In this document: piece after piece, positions 8,744-17,774 of the stretch | Position numbering within the stretch: position 1 is the first letter of the stretch | Layout of the letters: every line of letters begins with the position of its first letter | Assembly: GCA_949035555.1 (NCBI GenBank) | Contig: CAROLD010000004.1 | Coordinates: 22,957 to 86,956 of the forward strand | DNA from: an uncultured bacterium | GTDB taxonomy: Bacteria > Cyanobacteriota > Vampirovibrionia > Gastranaerophilales > Gastranaerophilaceae | Length of the DNA: 64,000 nt | Direction of reading: 5' to 3' | Notes under the pieces: model-generated | The model's input: the letters and a program-made list of their open reading frames with translations, nothing else | Databases searched by the model: none | Told to the model about the DNA's origin: nothing | Program-made: the position numbers and the translations under genes

Positions 8744-9545
8744 CAGCAGCCCTCCTATAAAGTTCATGAACTAAACTCATCATATTATTACCCTTGACAA
8801 CTATGAGCATTAAGTGATATGGATCTATATGATTTGAAGTATCCGATATTCTTGCAAACTCTTCGTTATATGTTTCATTAGAAAACAATGCTGCAGCACC
8901 ATAAAACATAGTATAAGGTTTATCCGATAGATTTTCAAAACGTTCTACCCTTTTAGCATTTTCAATATTATTTGTTTCAATATATCTTTGTTTCATTGCA
9001 TTTAAAGATTCCGCGATTCGAATATTATCCTTTTGGGAATCATCAATTGCTTTTTGCAGTCGATTCTTAGTTGTATTCGCATATGAAGCTTTTGCTTCAA
9101 TAACTGCAAGAATATCTTCACTTGTTTCATTCGAATCAAATAATTTAAATCCAATTATATCTGACCCCATAGGGGATGAATTTCTATTAATTTTATTTGA
9201 ATATCTAGTTCTTGGAACCCAAAAGTTCAATATATATTCAAAATAGTCAGATATTAATATTTCACTAAAGTCGCCAGACCTTACACTTGGACCTGGAACA
9301 ATTGATCTGTCTGGAAATTTTATATTCAATAAATAATCCTTTTTTGACAACCCAGTTCCACTTCTTAAAATATCTATTTTATTATCAGGACAATAATGGT
9401 TTCTAAAATGTTTAGCCCAGGCTGACATTGCTTCTTCATCAGCAAGATTGTAATCAAAAGAAAACACCTGAACAACTTGTCCATTAGCTGTTTGGATCGT
9501 TTCTTCTTGCGTTAACCATGTGCCAAATTTTTTCTTCCAAGTCAT
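8733..9545 (-). CDS. hamA: HamA-like (DUF1837) nuclease of Hachiman defence
   Basis: A 270-residue protein with the hallmarks of the HamA/DUF1837 family: GDFSEI (91-96), WVPRTRYS (109-116), SSPMGSDIIGFK (about 123-134) and VIEAKAS (148-154). These supply E95, D129 and E150-x-K152 of a PD-(D/E)xK nuclease. In characterised Hachiman complexes HamA is a DNase kept inactive by HamB until activation. The gene is first in a three-gene operon and divergent from hsdM across a 143-nt gap. The ribosome binding site before its ATG is weak (TTTAGG-type), which may keep levels low. Confidence 0.85.
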   Translation of the reverse strand: MTWKKKFGTWLTQEETIQTANGQVVQVFSFDYNLADEEAMSAWAKHFRNHYCPDNKIDILRSGTGLSKKDYLLNIKFPDRSIVPGPSVRSGDFSEILISDYFEYILNFWVPRTRYSNKINRNSSPMGSDIIGFKLFDSNETSEDILAVIEAKASYANTTKNRLQKAIDDSQKDNIRIAESLNAMKQRYIETNNIENAKRVERFENLSDKPYTMFYGAAALFSNETYNEEFARISDTSNHIDPYHLMLIVVKGNNMMSLVHELYRRAADEA

Positions 9546-9651
9546 AGAATTACCTAAATCCCTAAAATTATTATATTACAAACATCTTAGACTAATTTAC
9601 CTTACTATTACAATAATTAATAAACATGCAAGATAAAAACTTCTATGGTAC

Positions 9652-9680
9652 TATAATTTTAGGGATATGACGGAGAGAGG
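9652..9680 (+). promoter_or_regulatory. -10 box and ribosome binding site deciding hsdM start
   Basis: TATAAT at 9652-9657 and a strong GGAGAGAGG at 9672-9680 precede the TTG codon at 9689. The -35 region is not well conserved. On the other strand of the same gap a TATAAT lies in the hamA leader. Confidence 0.5.
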
Positions 9681-9688
9681 GTTAGATT

Positions 9689-12256
9689 TTGAATAAGCAA
9701 GAATTAGCTGCAAGAATTTGGGAATCAGCAAATAAAATGCGTTCTAAAATTGAAGCAAATGAATATAAAGATTATATTTTAGGCTTTATTTTTTATAAGT
9801 ATTTGTCTGACAAAGAATTAGATTTTTTAAAAAGTCAAGGTGCTACTGAAGATGAGATAAAAACACTATTAAAAGAAGACGGAGACTTAACTGAGCATAT
9901 TCGCAGCAATATTGGTTATTTTATATCCTACAATGATTTGTTTTCAACTTGGCTTGAAATGGGAAAAGATTTTGATGTATCAAATGTGAGAGATGCTCTT
10001 TCTGCATTTAGCAGATTAATTAATGATAATCATAAAAAAGTATTTGACGGAATTTTTAATACTCTTGAAACTGGGTTAAGTAAATTAGGTGATAGCTCAG
10101 CTTCGCAAACTAAAGCCATAAGCGATTTATTATACCTAATCAAAGATATCCCTATGAGTGGTAAGCAAAGCTACGATGTGCTTGGTTTTATTTACGAATA
10201 TTTAATTAGTAATTTTGCTGCCAATGCAGGGAAAAAAGCTGGGGAATTTTACACGCCTCATGAGGTTTCGTTACTAATGAGTGAAATTATTGCAAACCAT
10301 CTGAGAAATAAAGAAGAGATACAAATATATGACCCTACAAGTGGTTCCGGTTCTTTGCTTATTAATATAGGTCGTTCAATAGCAAAATATAACAATAATC
10401 AAGATGCAATAAAATACTATGCACAAGAGTTAAAACAAAATACTTATAACTTAACTCGTATGAATTTGGTTATGAGGAATATTTCACCGGATAATATTGT
10501 AACTCGCAATGGCGATACCTTAGAAGAAGATTGGCCATATTTTGAAGAAAATGATCCTGCCGGTACATATAATCCATTGTATGTTGATGCTGTTGTATCA
10601 AATCCTCCATATTCGCAAAATTGGGATCCGACAGGCAAGGATAACGATCCAAGATATACAAGATATGGTATAGCGCCAAAGACAAAAGCTGATTATGCGT
10701 TTTTGCTACATGATTTATATCACCTTAAACCTGATGGCATTATGACAATTGTTTTACCTCATGGAGTATTGTTTCGTGGCGGAGAAGAGTTAACTATTAG
10801 AAAAAATCTTATAGATCAAAATAACATAGTTGCAATTATTGGTTTACCTCCTAACATTTTCTTTGGAACCGGTATTCCAACAATTATTATGATTCTTCAG
10901 CAAAAACGAGATGACAATGATGTTTTAATTGTAGATGCATCAAAGGGTTATATAAAAGAAGGTAAAAATAACAAACTTCGTGCTTGTGATATTAAAAAAA
11001 TTATTGATGCTGTTGTAGGCAGAGTATCCATTCCAAAATTTTCAAAACTTGTTTCAAAACAAGAAATCCAAGATAACGAGTACAACTTAAACATACCTAG
11101 ATATGTGGATTCTTCTGAAAAATCAGAAAGTTGGGATATTTATGCTTCTATGTTTGGAGGTATTCCAAAGTCTGAAGTATTAGAATTACAAAAATATTGG
11201 GAAGCTTATCCGTCATTAATATCTACACTTTTTAGAAATATCAATGAAGAATATTATGAAATTGCTGTTGATAACATAAAAGATGCTATTAAAAACAATG
11301 CAGATGTAAACAAATTTATTACTGAATATAGTCTGTCATTCTCAGGTTTTGACAAATATTTAGAACAAGAACTTATAAATAATATGTCAAATATTAACGT
11401 AGCACTGGAAGAAGAAATTATAAATTCGGAAATTCAAAGACGTTTAAAATATCCCGAGCTTATAAATAAATACGAAGCATATCAGTTATTAGATGATGCT
11501 TGGACAACTAAAATTGCAGTTGATTTAGAAATTCTAAATACCGAGGGCTTTGAAGCTTCAAAACAAGTTGACCCATTGATGGAGACAAAAAAGAAAAACA
11601 ATAAAGAGGTTGAAGTACAAATCGGATGGAAAGGTCATATTATCCCATTTGAATTGGTGCAGCAAACCTTATTAAAAGATGATACAAAAAAACTCAAAGA
11701 AAAAGAAGAAGAACTATCTGAAATTATCGGACAGTATGCGGAATATTTAGATTCTATTTCAGAAGATGACAAAGATTCAGATGCAATAAATGAAGATGGC
11801 ACAGCTTTTGTTGCAGCAGAAGTAAAGAAAATGGCGAAGAATATAGATAAAAAAGATGCTTCTGAATTTGAATTAATCATATTAAAAGTTAATGACTTGT
11901 TTGACAAGGAAAAGAATTTAAAAGCTGAAATTAAAAAAGATTCTGACCTATTGCATGAAAAAACAAAGATAACTATTGAAAATTTATCAGATGAACAAGT
12001 TTATGATTTGTTAAAACTAAAATGGATAAAACCAATAATTGATGGAATAAATTCTTTACCAACAGGGGTTATAACAGAGTTATCAAATAAAATTGAAAAA
12101 TTATCTGAAAAATATTCTACAACATTAACTGATTTAGATTCAGAAATAAACGAAACTGAAAAGATGTTAGCATCGTTTATAGATGAATTAACAGGGAATG
12201 AGTATGATATGAAAGGTTTGGCAGAATGGCAACTGCTTTTGGGAGGTCAGAAATAA
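9689..12256 (+). CDS. hsdM: Type I restriction-modification methyltransferase subunit, long form
   Basis: Starts at TTG 9689 behind a very good ribosome binding site; 855 residues. N-terminal HsdM_N helical domain (MNKQELAARIWESANKMR), then the N6-adenine methylase core: GEFYTPHEVSLLMS (about 186), DPTSGSGSLL (about 215) and catalytic NPPYS (about 305). It methylates adenine at the site chosen by HsdS. HsdM proteins are commonly about 500-530 residues; here about 330 more follow, Lys/Glu-rich and partly coiled coil, with a WKGHIIPFELVQ segment. Long forms are known in Firmicutes and may stabilise HsdS contacts. The stop overlaps the hsdS start (TAATG). Confidence 0.93.
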   Translation: MNKQELAARIWESANKMRSKIEANEYKDYILGFIFYKYLSDKELDFLKSQGATEDEIKTLLKEDGDLTEHIRSNIGYFISYNDLFSTWLEMGKDFDVSNVRDALSAFSRLINDNHKKVFDGIFNTLETGLSKLGDSSASQTKAISDLLYLIKDIPMSGKQSYDVLGFIYEYLISNFAANAGKKAGEFYTPHEVSLLMSEIIANHLRNKEEIQIYDPTSGSGSLLINIGRSIAKYNNNQDAIKYYAQELKQNTYNLTRMNLVMRNISPDNIVTRNGDTLEEDWPYFEENDPAGTYNPLYVDAVVSNPPYSQNWDPTGKDNDPRYTRYGIAPKTKADYAFLLHDLYHLKPDGIMTIVLPHGVLFRGGEELTIRKNLIDQNNIVAIIGLPPNIFFGTGIPTIIMILQQKRDDNDVLIVDASKGYIKEGKNNKLRACDIKKIIDAVVGRVSIPKFSKLVSKQEIQDNEYNLNIPRYVDSSEKSESWDIYASMFGGIPKSEVLELQKYWEAYPSLISTLFRNINEEYYEIAVDNIKDAIKNNADVNKFITEYSLSFSGFDKYLEQELINNMSNINVALEEEIINSEIQRRLKYPELINKYEAYQLLDDAWTTKIAVDLEILNTEGFEASKQVDPLMETKKKNNKEVEVQIGWKGHIIPFELVQQTLLKDDTKKLKEKEEELSEIIGQYAEYLDSISEDDKDSDAINEDGTAFVAAEVKKMAKNIDKKDASEFELIILKVNDLFDKEKNLKAEIKKDSDLLHEKTKITIENLSDEQVYDLLKLKWIKPIIDGINSLPTGVITELSNKIEKLSEKYSTTLTDLDSEINETEKMLASFIDELTGNEYDMKGLAEWQLLLGGQK

Positions 12257-13482
12257 TGCCCGAAAGAAAGCAAAAACCACAAATACGATTTAAAGGATTT
12301 TCTGACGCATGGGAACAGAGTAAGTTAGGCGACTATGGTTCTGTTGCTATGGATAAAAGAATATTTAAAGAGCAAACAACAGAATCAGGGGATGTCCCTT
12401 TTTACAAAATTGGAACTTTTGGTGGTACTGCAGATGCATATATTTCTAATGAAATATACAATGATTACATTCAAAAATATCCACACCCCCAAAAAGGTGA
12501 TATACTAATTTCTGCATCTGGTAGTATTGGTCGAACAGTTGTTTACTCTGGCAATAGAGAGTATTTTCAAGATTCTAATATTGTCTGGTTACAGCATAAT
12601 GAAAGGCTTGAAAATTCATTTTTAAAATATTTTTATGAAATTGTTAAATGGGATGGACTAGAGGGAAGTACGATTAAACGGTTATACAACAAAAATATTT
12701 TGGAAACAAAAATTTCCAGACCCGGAAATAATGAACAAAGAAAAGTAGGCTCCTTTTTTGATAAGCTCGACAACCTTATCACTCTTCATCAGCACAAGTA
12801 TAAAAAACTTTTGACTTTGAAAAAATCCTGTATAGAAAAAATGTTTCCAAAAAATGAGAATAAAAATCCTGAAATAAGATTTAAGGGATTTACCGACGCT
12901 TGGAAACAACATAAACTCTCATATGTTGCTTCTATGCACGCAAGAATTGGTTGGCAAAACCTTAGGACTTCGGAATTTTTAGATAGCGGAAATTATTATT
13001 TAATAACAGGAACGGATTTTATTGACGGGAAAATAGATTTAAAAACTTGCCATTTTGTTGAAAAAGAACGATATGACCAAGATAAAAATATTCAAATAAA
13101 AAATGGAAGTATCCTTATTACAAAAGATGGAACTCTTGGAAAAGTAGCATATGTAGAGGGGTTAGATAAACCTGCAACGTTAAATGCCGGAGTCTTTAAT
13201 GTTGTTATTATCGATAAAAATATGGAAAATAAATATTTATTCCAATATTTGAAAGCACCGTTTTTAATGGATTATGTAGGAAAAAGAGCAACAGGCGGAA
13301 CAATAAAACATTTAAACCAAAATATACTTGTCGACTTTCCTGTCATTCATCCATCTTATGAAGAACAAACTAAAATTGGCGTATTTTTTAGCAAGTTAGA
13401 CGATCTTATCGCTCTTCATCAACGCAAGTTGAAAATGCTCCAAAATATAAAGAAATCTTGCCTGGAAAAGATGTTTGTATAA
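12256..13482 (+). CDS. hsdS: Type I restriction-modification specificity subunit
   Basis: The ATG overlaps the hsdM stop by one base (TAATG) with GGGAGG just upstream; 408 residues. Two target-recognition domains, each opening with a near-repeat (RFKGFSDAWEQSKL and RFKGFTDAWKQHKL) and each closed by a conserved helix (KLDNLITLHQHK..LKKSCIEKMF and KLDDLIALHQRK..IKKSCLEKMF). This two-fold internal repeat is the classic HsdS layout and implies a bipartite recognition sequence. The two variable domains differ in sequence. The repeated helices could support domain swapping, but I see no second hsdS here. Confidence 0.93.
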   Translation: MPERKQKPQIRFKGFSDAWEQSKLGDYGSVAMDKRIFKEQTTESGDVPFYKIGTFGGTADAYISNEIYNDYIQKYPHPQKGDILISASGSIGRTVVYSGNREYFQDSNIVWLQHNERLENSFLKYFYEIVKWDGLEGSTIKRLYNKNILETKISRPGNNEQRKVGSFFDKLDNLITLHQHKYKKLLTLKKSCIEKMFPKNENKNPEIRFKGFTDAWKQHKLSYVASMHARIGWQNLRTSEFLDSGNYYLITGTDFIDGKIDLKTCHFVEKERYDQDKNIQIKNGSILITKDGTLGKVAYVEGLDKPATLNAGVFNVVIIDKNMENKYLFQYLKAPFLMDYVGKRATGGTIKHLNQNILVDFPVIHPSYEEQTKIGVFFSKLDDLIALHQRKLKMLQNIKKSCLEKMFV

Positions 13483-13508
13483 CAAAAAATAATTAAGGGA
13501 ACAATATA

Positions 13509-16500
13509 ATGACATTTAAGAATGAAGCTGAATTTGAAAATAAATTAATAGGTGTATTAACCAAGCACGGTTGGGAGTCTGATATTATAAAATATCCGAC
13601 TGAAAATGATTTATTGGAAAATTGGGCAAAAATTCTCTATGAAAATAATAGAAGTATAGATAGACTGGGTGATTTTCCTTTAACTGAAAGTGAAATGCAA
13701 CAGATTATTGAACAAATAAAAACACTTAAATCTCCTTTAAAATTGAATGGCTTTATAAATGGTAAGACAATATCTATAATAAGAGATAATCCTGATGATA
13801 AATTACATTTTGGTAAAGAAATCAGCTTGAAAATATATGATAGACAAGAAATTGCAGCAGGACAAAGTAGATATCAAATTGTGAAGCAACCAAAATTTAA
13901 ACCATTAGAAAAAATGTTGCCGGAACGCAGAGGCGATTTAATACTCTTAATTAATGGTATGCCTATTATACATATAGAATTAAAGAGAAGCGGGGTTCAT
14001 GTTTCTCAAGCATGTAATCAAATACAAAAATATTCCAAAGAAGGTGTATTTACAGGATTATTTTCTTTAGTGCAAATATTTGTAGCTATGAATCCTGATG
14101 AAACCTTGTATTTTGCAAATCCCGGACATTATGACAAATTTAACAAAGATTATTATTTTCATTGGGCTGATTTTAATAATGAACCGATAAATGATTGGTC
14201 GCAAATTGCATCATCATTGTTATCAATTCCTATGGCACATGAGCTAATCGGATACTATACCGTAGCTGATGATGCTGATGGCGTTTTGAAAGTTATGCGA
14301 AGCTACCAATTCTATGCGTCAAGTAAAATCTCAGATAAGGTCAAGAATACTAAATGGGATTCAGAAAACCAATTAGGTGGTTATATTTGGCATACCACAG
14401 GTTCCGGCAAAACAATGACATCTTTTAAATCTGCACAATTAATTGCTAATTCAAAAGATGCCGATAAAGTTGTATTTTTGATGGATAGAATTGAATTATG
14501 CGTTCAATCATTAAAAGAATATCGTGCATTTGCTGATGAGTGCGATGAGGTTCAAGAAACTGAAAATACAAATGAATTAGTTTCAAAATTAAAAAGCGAC
14601 GATACAAAATATACTTTAATAGTTACCTCTATTCAAAAGATGAGTAATATAACACAGGATATGCAAGGACTAAAGGCTTATGATTTAGAAACAATACAAT
14701 CTAAAAGAATTGTCTTTATCATTGATGAATGTCACCGTGATACCTTTGGTGAAATGTTAATTACAATTAAACAAACATTCCCTAAGGCTATATTCTTTGG
14801 CTTTACCGGTACTCCTATTATGGATGAAAACAGTAAAAAAGATTTAACTAATGCTGCTATATTTGGGGATGAATTACATAGATACAGTATTGCCGATGGT
14901 ATTAGAGATGGAAATGTTCTTGGCTTTGATCCTGATAAGGTTACCACATATAAGGATAAGGATTTACGAAAAGTTGTTGCTTTAGAACAGGCAAAATGCA
15001 AAACAGAAGAAGAAGCTATTGCAGATCCTAAAAAAAGTGAAATTTATTATGAATTTATGAATAATGTTCCAATGGCAGGAGATTATGACGAAGCCGGAAA
15101 ATATAAAAAAGGTATAGAAGATTACATCCCTACCGTTCAATATCAAACTGATATTCATCAAGACAATGTAATAAAGGATATATTAGATAATTGGACAAGA
15201 TTGAGCCATGGTGGAAAATTCCATGCGATATTTGCAACAAGCGGGATACCGGAGGCTATAGAATATTATAGAAAATTTAGAAAACTAAAACCGGAACTAA
15301 AAATAACAGCTCTATTTGATCCTTCTATAGACAATGAAAGTTATTTTGCACTTGATAAAGAAGATGGAATTGTAGAAATGCTAAAAGACTACAATGATAT
15401 GTATGGTACAAAATTTACTATTCCAACTTATGATTTATTTAAAAAAGATGTTTCAGCAAGACTTGCACATAAAAAACCGTACTTAGGAATATACAACGAA
15501 CCCAAAAAACAATTACACATGCTTATAGTTGTTAACCAAATGCTCACAGGTTTTGACTCAAAATGGGTTAATACACTTTATATGGATAAACTTATGGAAT
15601 ATGCTGATATAATACAAGCATTTTCAAGAACAAACAGATTATTTGGAAATGAAAAACCATTTGGTAATATTAGATATTATCGTAAGTCGCATACAATGGA
15701 AAGAAATATAAATCGTGCAGTTAAATTGTATTCCGGAGACAAACCAATAGGCTTGTTTGTCAATAAGATTGTATATAATGTTACAAGAATGAACGAAATA
15801 TTTCGTGATATGTCTGACTTATTCAATAATGCAGGAATCCCTAATTTTGATAAATTGCCGGAAGAAAAACCTGTAAGAGGTAAATTTGCCTCGTTATTTA
15901 AAAAATTAACAGAACATTTAGAAGCCGCAAGAATACAGGGATTTGTTTGGAATAAAACCACTTATACTAATAAAAAAGATAACGAAGAAGTAGAAATCGT
16001 TGAAATTAATTTCACAGAAAAAGACTACTTAATACTTGCACAAAGATATAAAGAACTTCCTCGTGGAGGAAATGGCGGCACAGGTGATGTTCCTTATGAA
16101 ATAGATGGATATTTAACTGAAATTGACACAGGAGTTATAGATGCCAATTATATGAATTCTCGCTTTGAGAAGTACTTACGCAATTTAAAACAAGAAAATA
16201 TTTCACCGGAAGAATTAGAATCAACAAAACAAGAATTACATAAGTCCTTTGCAACTTTATCTCAAGAAGAACAAAAATATGCTAAATCATTTTTGCTTGA
16301 TATTGAAAGTGGTGCAGCCACAATGGAAGAAGGCAAAACTTTCAAAGATTATGTTAATGAATATATGTCAAATGCAAAAAATGATAGAATACATAAAATG
16401 GCAATTGCCCTTGGGCTTGATGAAGCAAAATTAAGAGGATTGATGGACGCTGGTCTTAACGAATCAAACTTGAATTCATATGGAAGATTTAATGATTTAA

Positions 16501-16640
16501 AACAATCCATTAATATTGATATTGCAAAGGAATTTTTCAAAAAATCAAAAGGCAAGGAGCTATCTCCATTAATGATAAACGTAAAAGCAAATGAATTACT
16601 CAAACGTTTCATATTAGATGGTGGATTTGATATTGAATAA
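13509..16640 (+). CDS. hsdR: Type I restriction endonuclease subunit R
   Basis: A 1043-residue HsdR preceded by AAGGGAA and 26 nt after hsdS. N-terminal PD-(D/E)xK nuclease: RRGDLILL ... IIHIELKRSG (Asp about 142, Glu-x-Lys about 156-158). SF2 motor: HTTGSGKTMTSF (about 295), IIDECHRD (about 405), GFTGTP, MLTGFDSKW and QAFSRTNRLF. The C-terminal helical region (about 750-1043) would dock on the methylase. It translocates DNA and cuts unmethylated phage DNA at a distance. All catalytic residues are present, so the M-S-R operon looks functional. Confidence 0.95.
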   Translation: MTFKNEAEFENKLIGVLTKHGWESDIIKYPTENDLLENWAKILYENNRSIDRLGDFPLTESEMQQIIEQIKTLKSPLKLNGFINGKTISIIRDNPDDKLHFGKEISLKIYDRQEIAAGQSRYQIVKQPKFKPLEKMLPERRGDLILLINGMPIIHIELKRSGVHVSQACNQIQKYSKEGVFTGLFSLVQIFVAMNPDETLYFANPGHYDKFNKDYYFHWADFNNEPINDWSQIASSLLSIPMAHELIGYYTVADDADGVLKVMRSYQFYASSKISDKVKNTKWDSENQLGGYIWHTTGSGKTMTSFKSAQLIANSKDADKVVFLMDRIELCVQSLKEYRAFADECDEVQETENTNELVSKLKSDDTKYTLIVTSIQKMSNITQDMQGLKAYDLETIQSKRIVFIIDECHRDTFGEMLITIKQTFPKAIFFGFTGTPIMDENSKKDLTNAAIFGDELHRYSIADGIRDGNVLGFDPDKVTTYKDKDLRKVVALEQAKCKTEEEAIADPKKSEIYYEFMNNVPMAGDYDEAGKYKKGIEDYIPTVQYQTDIHQDNVIKDILDNWTRLSHGGKFHAIFATSGIPEAIEYYRKFRKLKPELKITALFDPSIDNESYFALDKEDGIVEMLKDYNDMYGTKFTIPTYDLFKKDVSARLAHKKPYLGIYNEPKKQLHMLIVVNQMLTGFDSKWVNTLYMDKLMEYADIIQAFSRTNRLFGNEKPFGNIRYYRKSHTMERNINRAVKLYSGDKPIGLFVNKIVYNVTRMNEIFRDMSDLFNNAGIPNFDKLPEEKPVRGKFASLFKKLTEHLEAARIQGFVWNKTTYTNKKDNEEVEIVEINFTEKDYLILAQRYKELPRGGNGGTGDVPYEIDGYLTEIDTGVIDANYMNSRFEKYLRNLKQENISPEELESTKQELHKSFATLSQEEQKYAKSFLLDIESGAATMEEGKTFKDYVNEYMSNAKNDRIHKMAIALGLDEAKLRGLMDAGLNESNLNSYGRFNDLKQSINIDIAKEFFKKSKGKELSPLMINVKANELLKRFILDGGFDIE

Positions 16641-16704
16641 TAAGACTTGATTTTATTCCGACTTTAAGTGATGAATACGACACCTGAAAAAAAGGAGGTC
16701 GTAG

Positions 16705-16926
16705 ATGGAAAAAGTCGGATTAAATATTACGAAAAAAGAATTTAAGCAGTTGAGCAAATGGGCAGAAAATGTTTATAACACAATAGTTGTTATAGATTAC
16801 TTTGTTGCAAGCCAGCCAGAGATTGAAGAATGTTACAATCTAGCACCGGTAGTGAAGCATTTGAGATGCGATGCAGATTTATTGAATGCGTTCTTCATTG
16901 ATCATGAAGAAGAACTTGAGAAATAA
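16705..16926 (+). CDS. Small hypothetical protein after hsdR
   Basis: A 73-residue acidic protein with a strong AAAGGAGG site. It has a helical pattern with KWAENVYNTIVVIDYFVA and ends LNAFFIDHEEELEK. No family recognised. It lies 64 nt after hsdR on the same strand and could be carried on the same transcript. Confidence 0.6.
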   Translation: MEKVGLNITKKEFKQLSKWAENVYNTIVVIDYFVASQPEIEECYNLAPVVKHLRCDADLLNAFFIDHEEELEK

Positions 16927-16953
16927 GCAGCGTTTAAACCTTATTTAAATACC

Positions 16954-16989
16954 GTTCAAAAGGTGTTCAAAAACATTTGTGTCGGAATG
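16954..16989. repeat. Phased GTTCAA pair beside candidate left end TGTGTCGGAATG
   Basis: GTTCAA occurs at 16954 and 16965 (11-bp period). Eight bases further the sequence TGTGTCGGAATG (16978-16989) begins; its exact inverted copy is at 22243-22254. The rest of the gene-free stretch 16927-17065 holds only the leader of the next small gene. Confidence 0.45.
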
Positions 16990-17065
16990 ATACGATTTGA
17001 GGAGCATACAGTTGATGTTTCTTGCCAAAAGAGTAATAAATTATGTAGCTTGAAAGGAGCATAAT

Positions 17066-17272
17066 ATGACTGAAAAATTAGACTTATTATTTGGAACAAA
17101 GATTTTAAACCGCCAAACAAATGAAATCGGATTACTAATCAAAACTTGGAAAAACGAATTCGCTGATGGAAGCATTTGGTTTGCAACCTGTGTTGATGCA
17201 AAAGGAAAGCGTTATCATATTGAACTTGATGAAATAGTGCCGATAGAGGGAAGTAATGATTCTGAAAAATAA
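17066..17272 (+). CDS. Small hypothetical beta-rich protein
   Basis: A 68-residue protein with a GAAAGGAGC site. The alternating pattern (LLFGTKILN, EIGLLIKTW, IWFATCVDAKGKRYHIELDEIVPIE) suggests a small beta-barrel of SH3/KOW type. Function unknown. Its stop overlaps the start of the next gene by 17 nt. Confidence 0.55.
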   Translation: MTEKLDLLFGTKILNRQTNEIGLLIKTWKNEFADGSIWFATCVDAKGKRYHIELDEIVPIEGSNDSEK

Positions 17273-17489
17273 ACTTACCCGAGAAACTTTAGAAATAAAT
17301 TATCCTGAATTTAGAAAAAATTTTGCAAAAGAAATTCAAGACGCATTTGAAAGCTATCGCAAAACTCAGTTAAACAAATACTCATATAACTTCAAAGACG
17401 ATAATTCAATGGAATTTAATTTCTATTTTGAATTACATTGGAATTTTAACCACTTTGGAAATTCTAATTGGTATATTGAAAGAATGTAA
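17256..17489 (+). CDS. Small hypothetical protein
   Basis: A 77-residue protein whose ATG follows GAGGGAAG inside the preceding gene. Basic N-terminus (ILKNKLTRETLEI) and an aromatic, Asn-rich C-terminus (HWNFNHFGNSNWYIERM). No known family. The overlap suggests translational coupling with the gene at 17066. Confidence 0.5.
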   Translation: MILKNKLTRETLEINYPEFRKNFAKEIQDAFESYRKTQLNKYSYNFKDDNSMEFNFYFELHWNFNHFGNSNWYIERM

Positions 17490-17495
17490 TTAATT

Positions 17496-17732
17496 TTACG
17501 ATAATTGGTTTAAAAAATTTTTATACTTTTCTTTCTGAGAGCTTGGTATTTCTTTATTCATAAAATACATTGACAATATGTTATTATAACCTTCTAGTGT
17601 TTTATATTCAGATGAATTTTCTTTATACTTCGTTATTATATAAGATTTTAATTCCTCAATCCAATTATTAAAATCTTTCATTTGTGTAATGTTTTCCAAT
17701 TTATTTAAGAGTTCTAATTTATTATTAATCAT
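17496..17732 (-). CDS. Small helical hypothetical protein
   Basis: A 78-residue, mostly helical protein (NNKLELLNKLENITQ, NNWIEELKSYIITKY). An AAAGG site lies about 12 nt before the ATG. It is read in the same direction as the Mrr gene and lies 42 nt beyond that gene's 3' end, so the two may share a transcript. No family recognised. Confidence 0.45.
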   Translation of the reverse strand: MINNKLELLNKLENITQMKDFNNWIEELKSYIITKYKENSSEYKTLEGYNNILSMYFMNKEIPSSQKEKYKNFLNQLS

Positions 17733-17774
17733 TATATTAAAATGGCCTTTCGGGATTATATCTAATTATTGATA

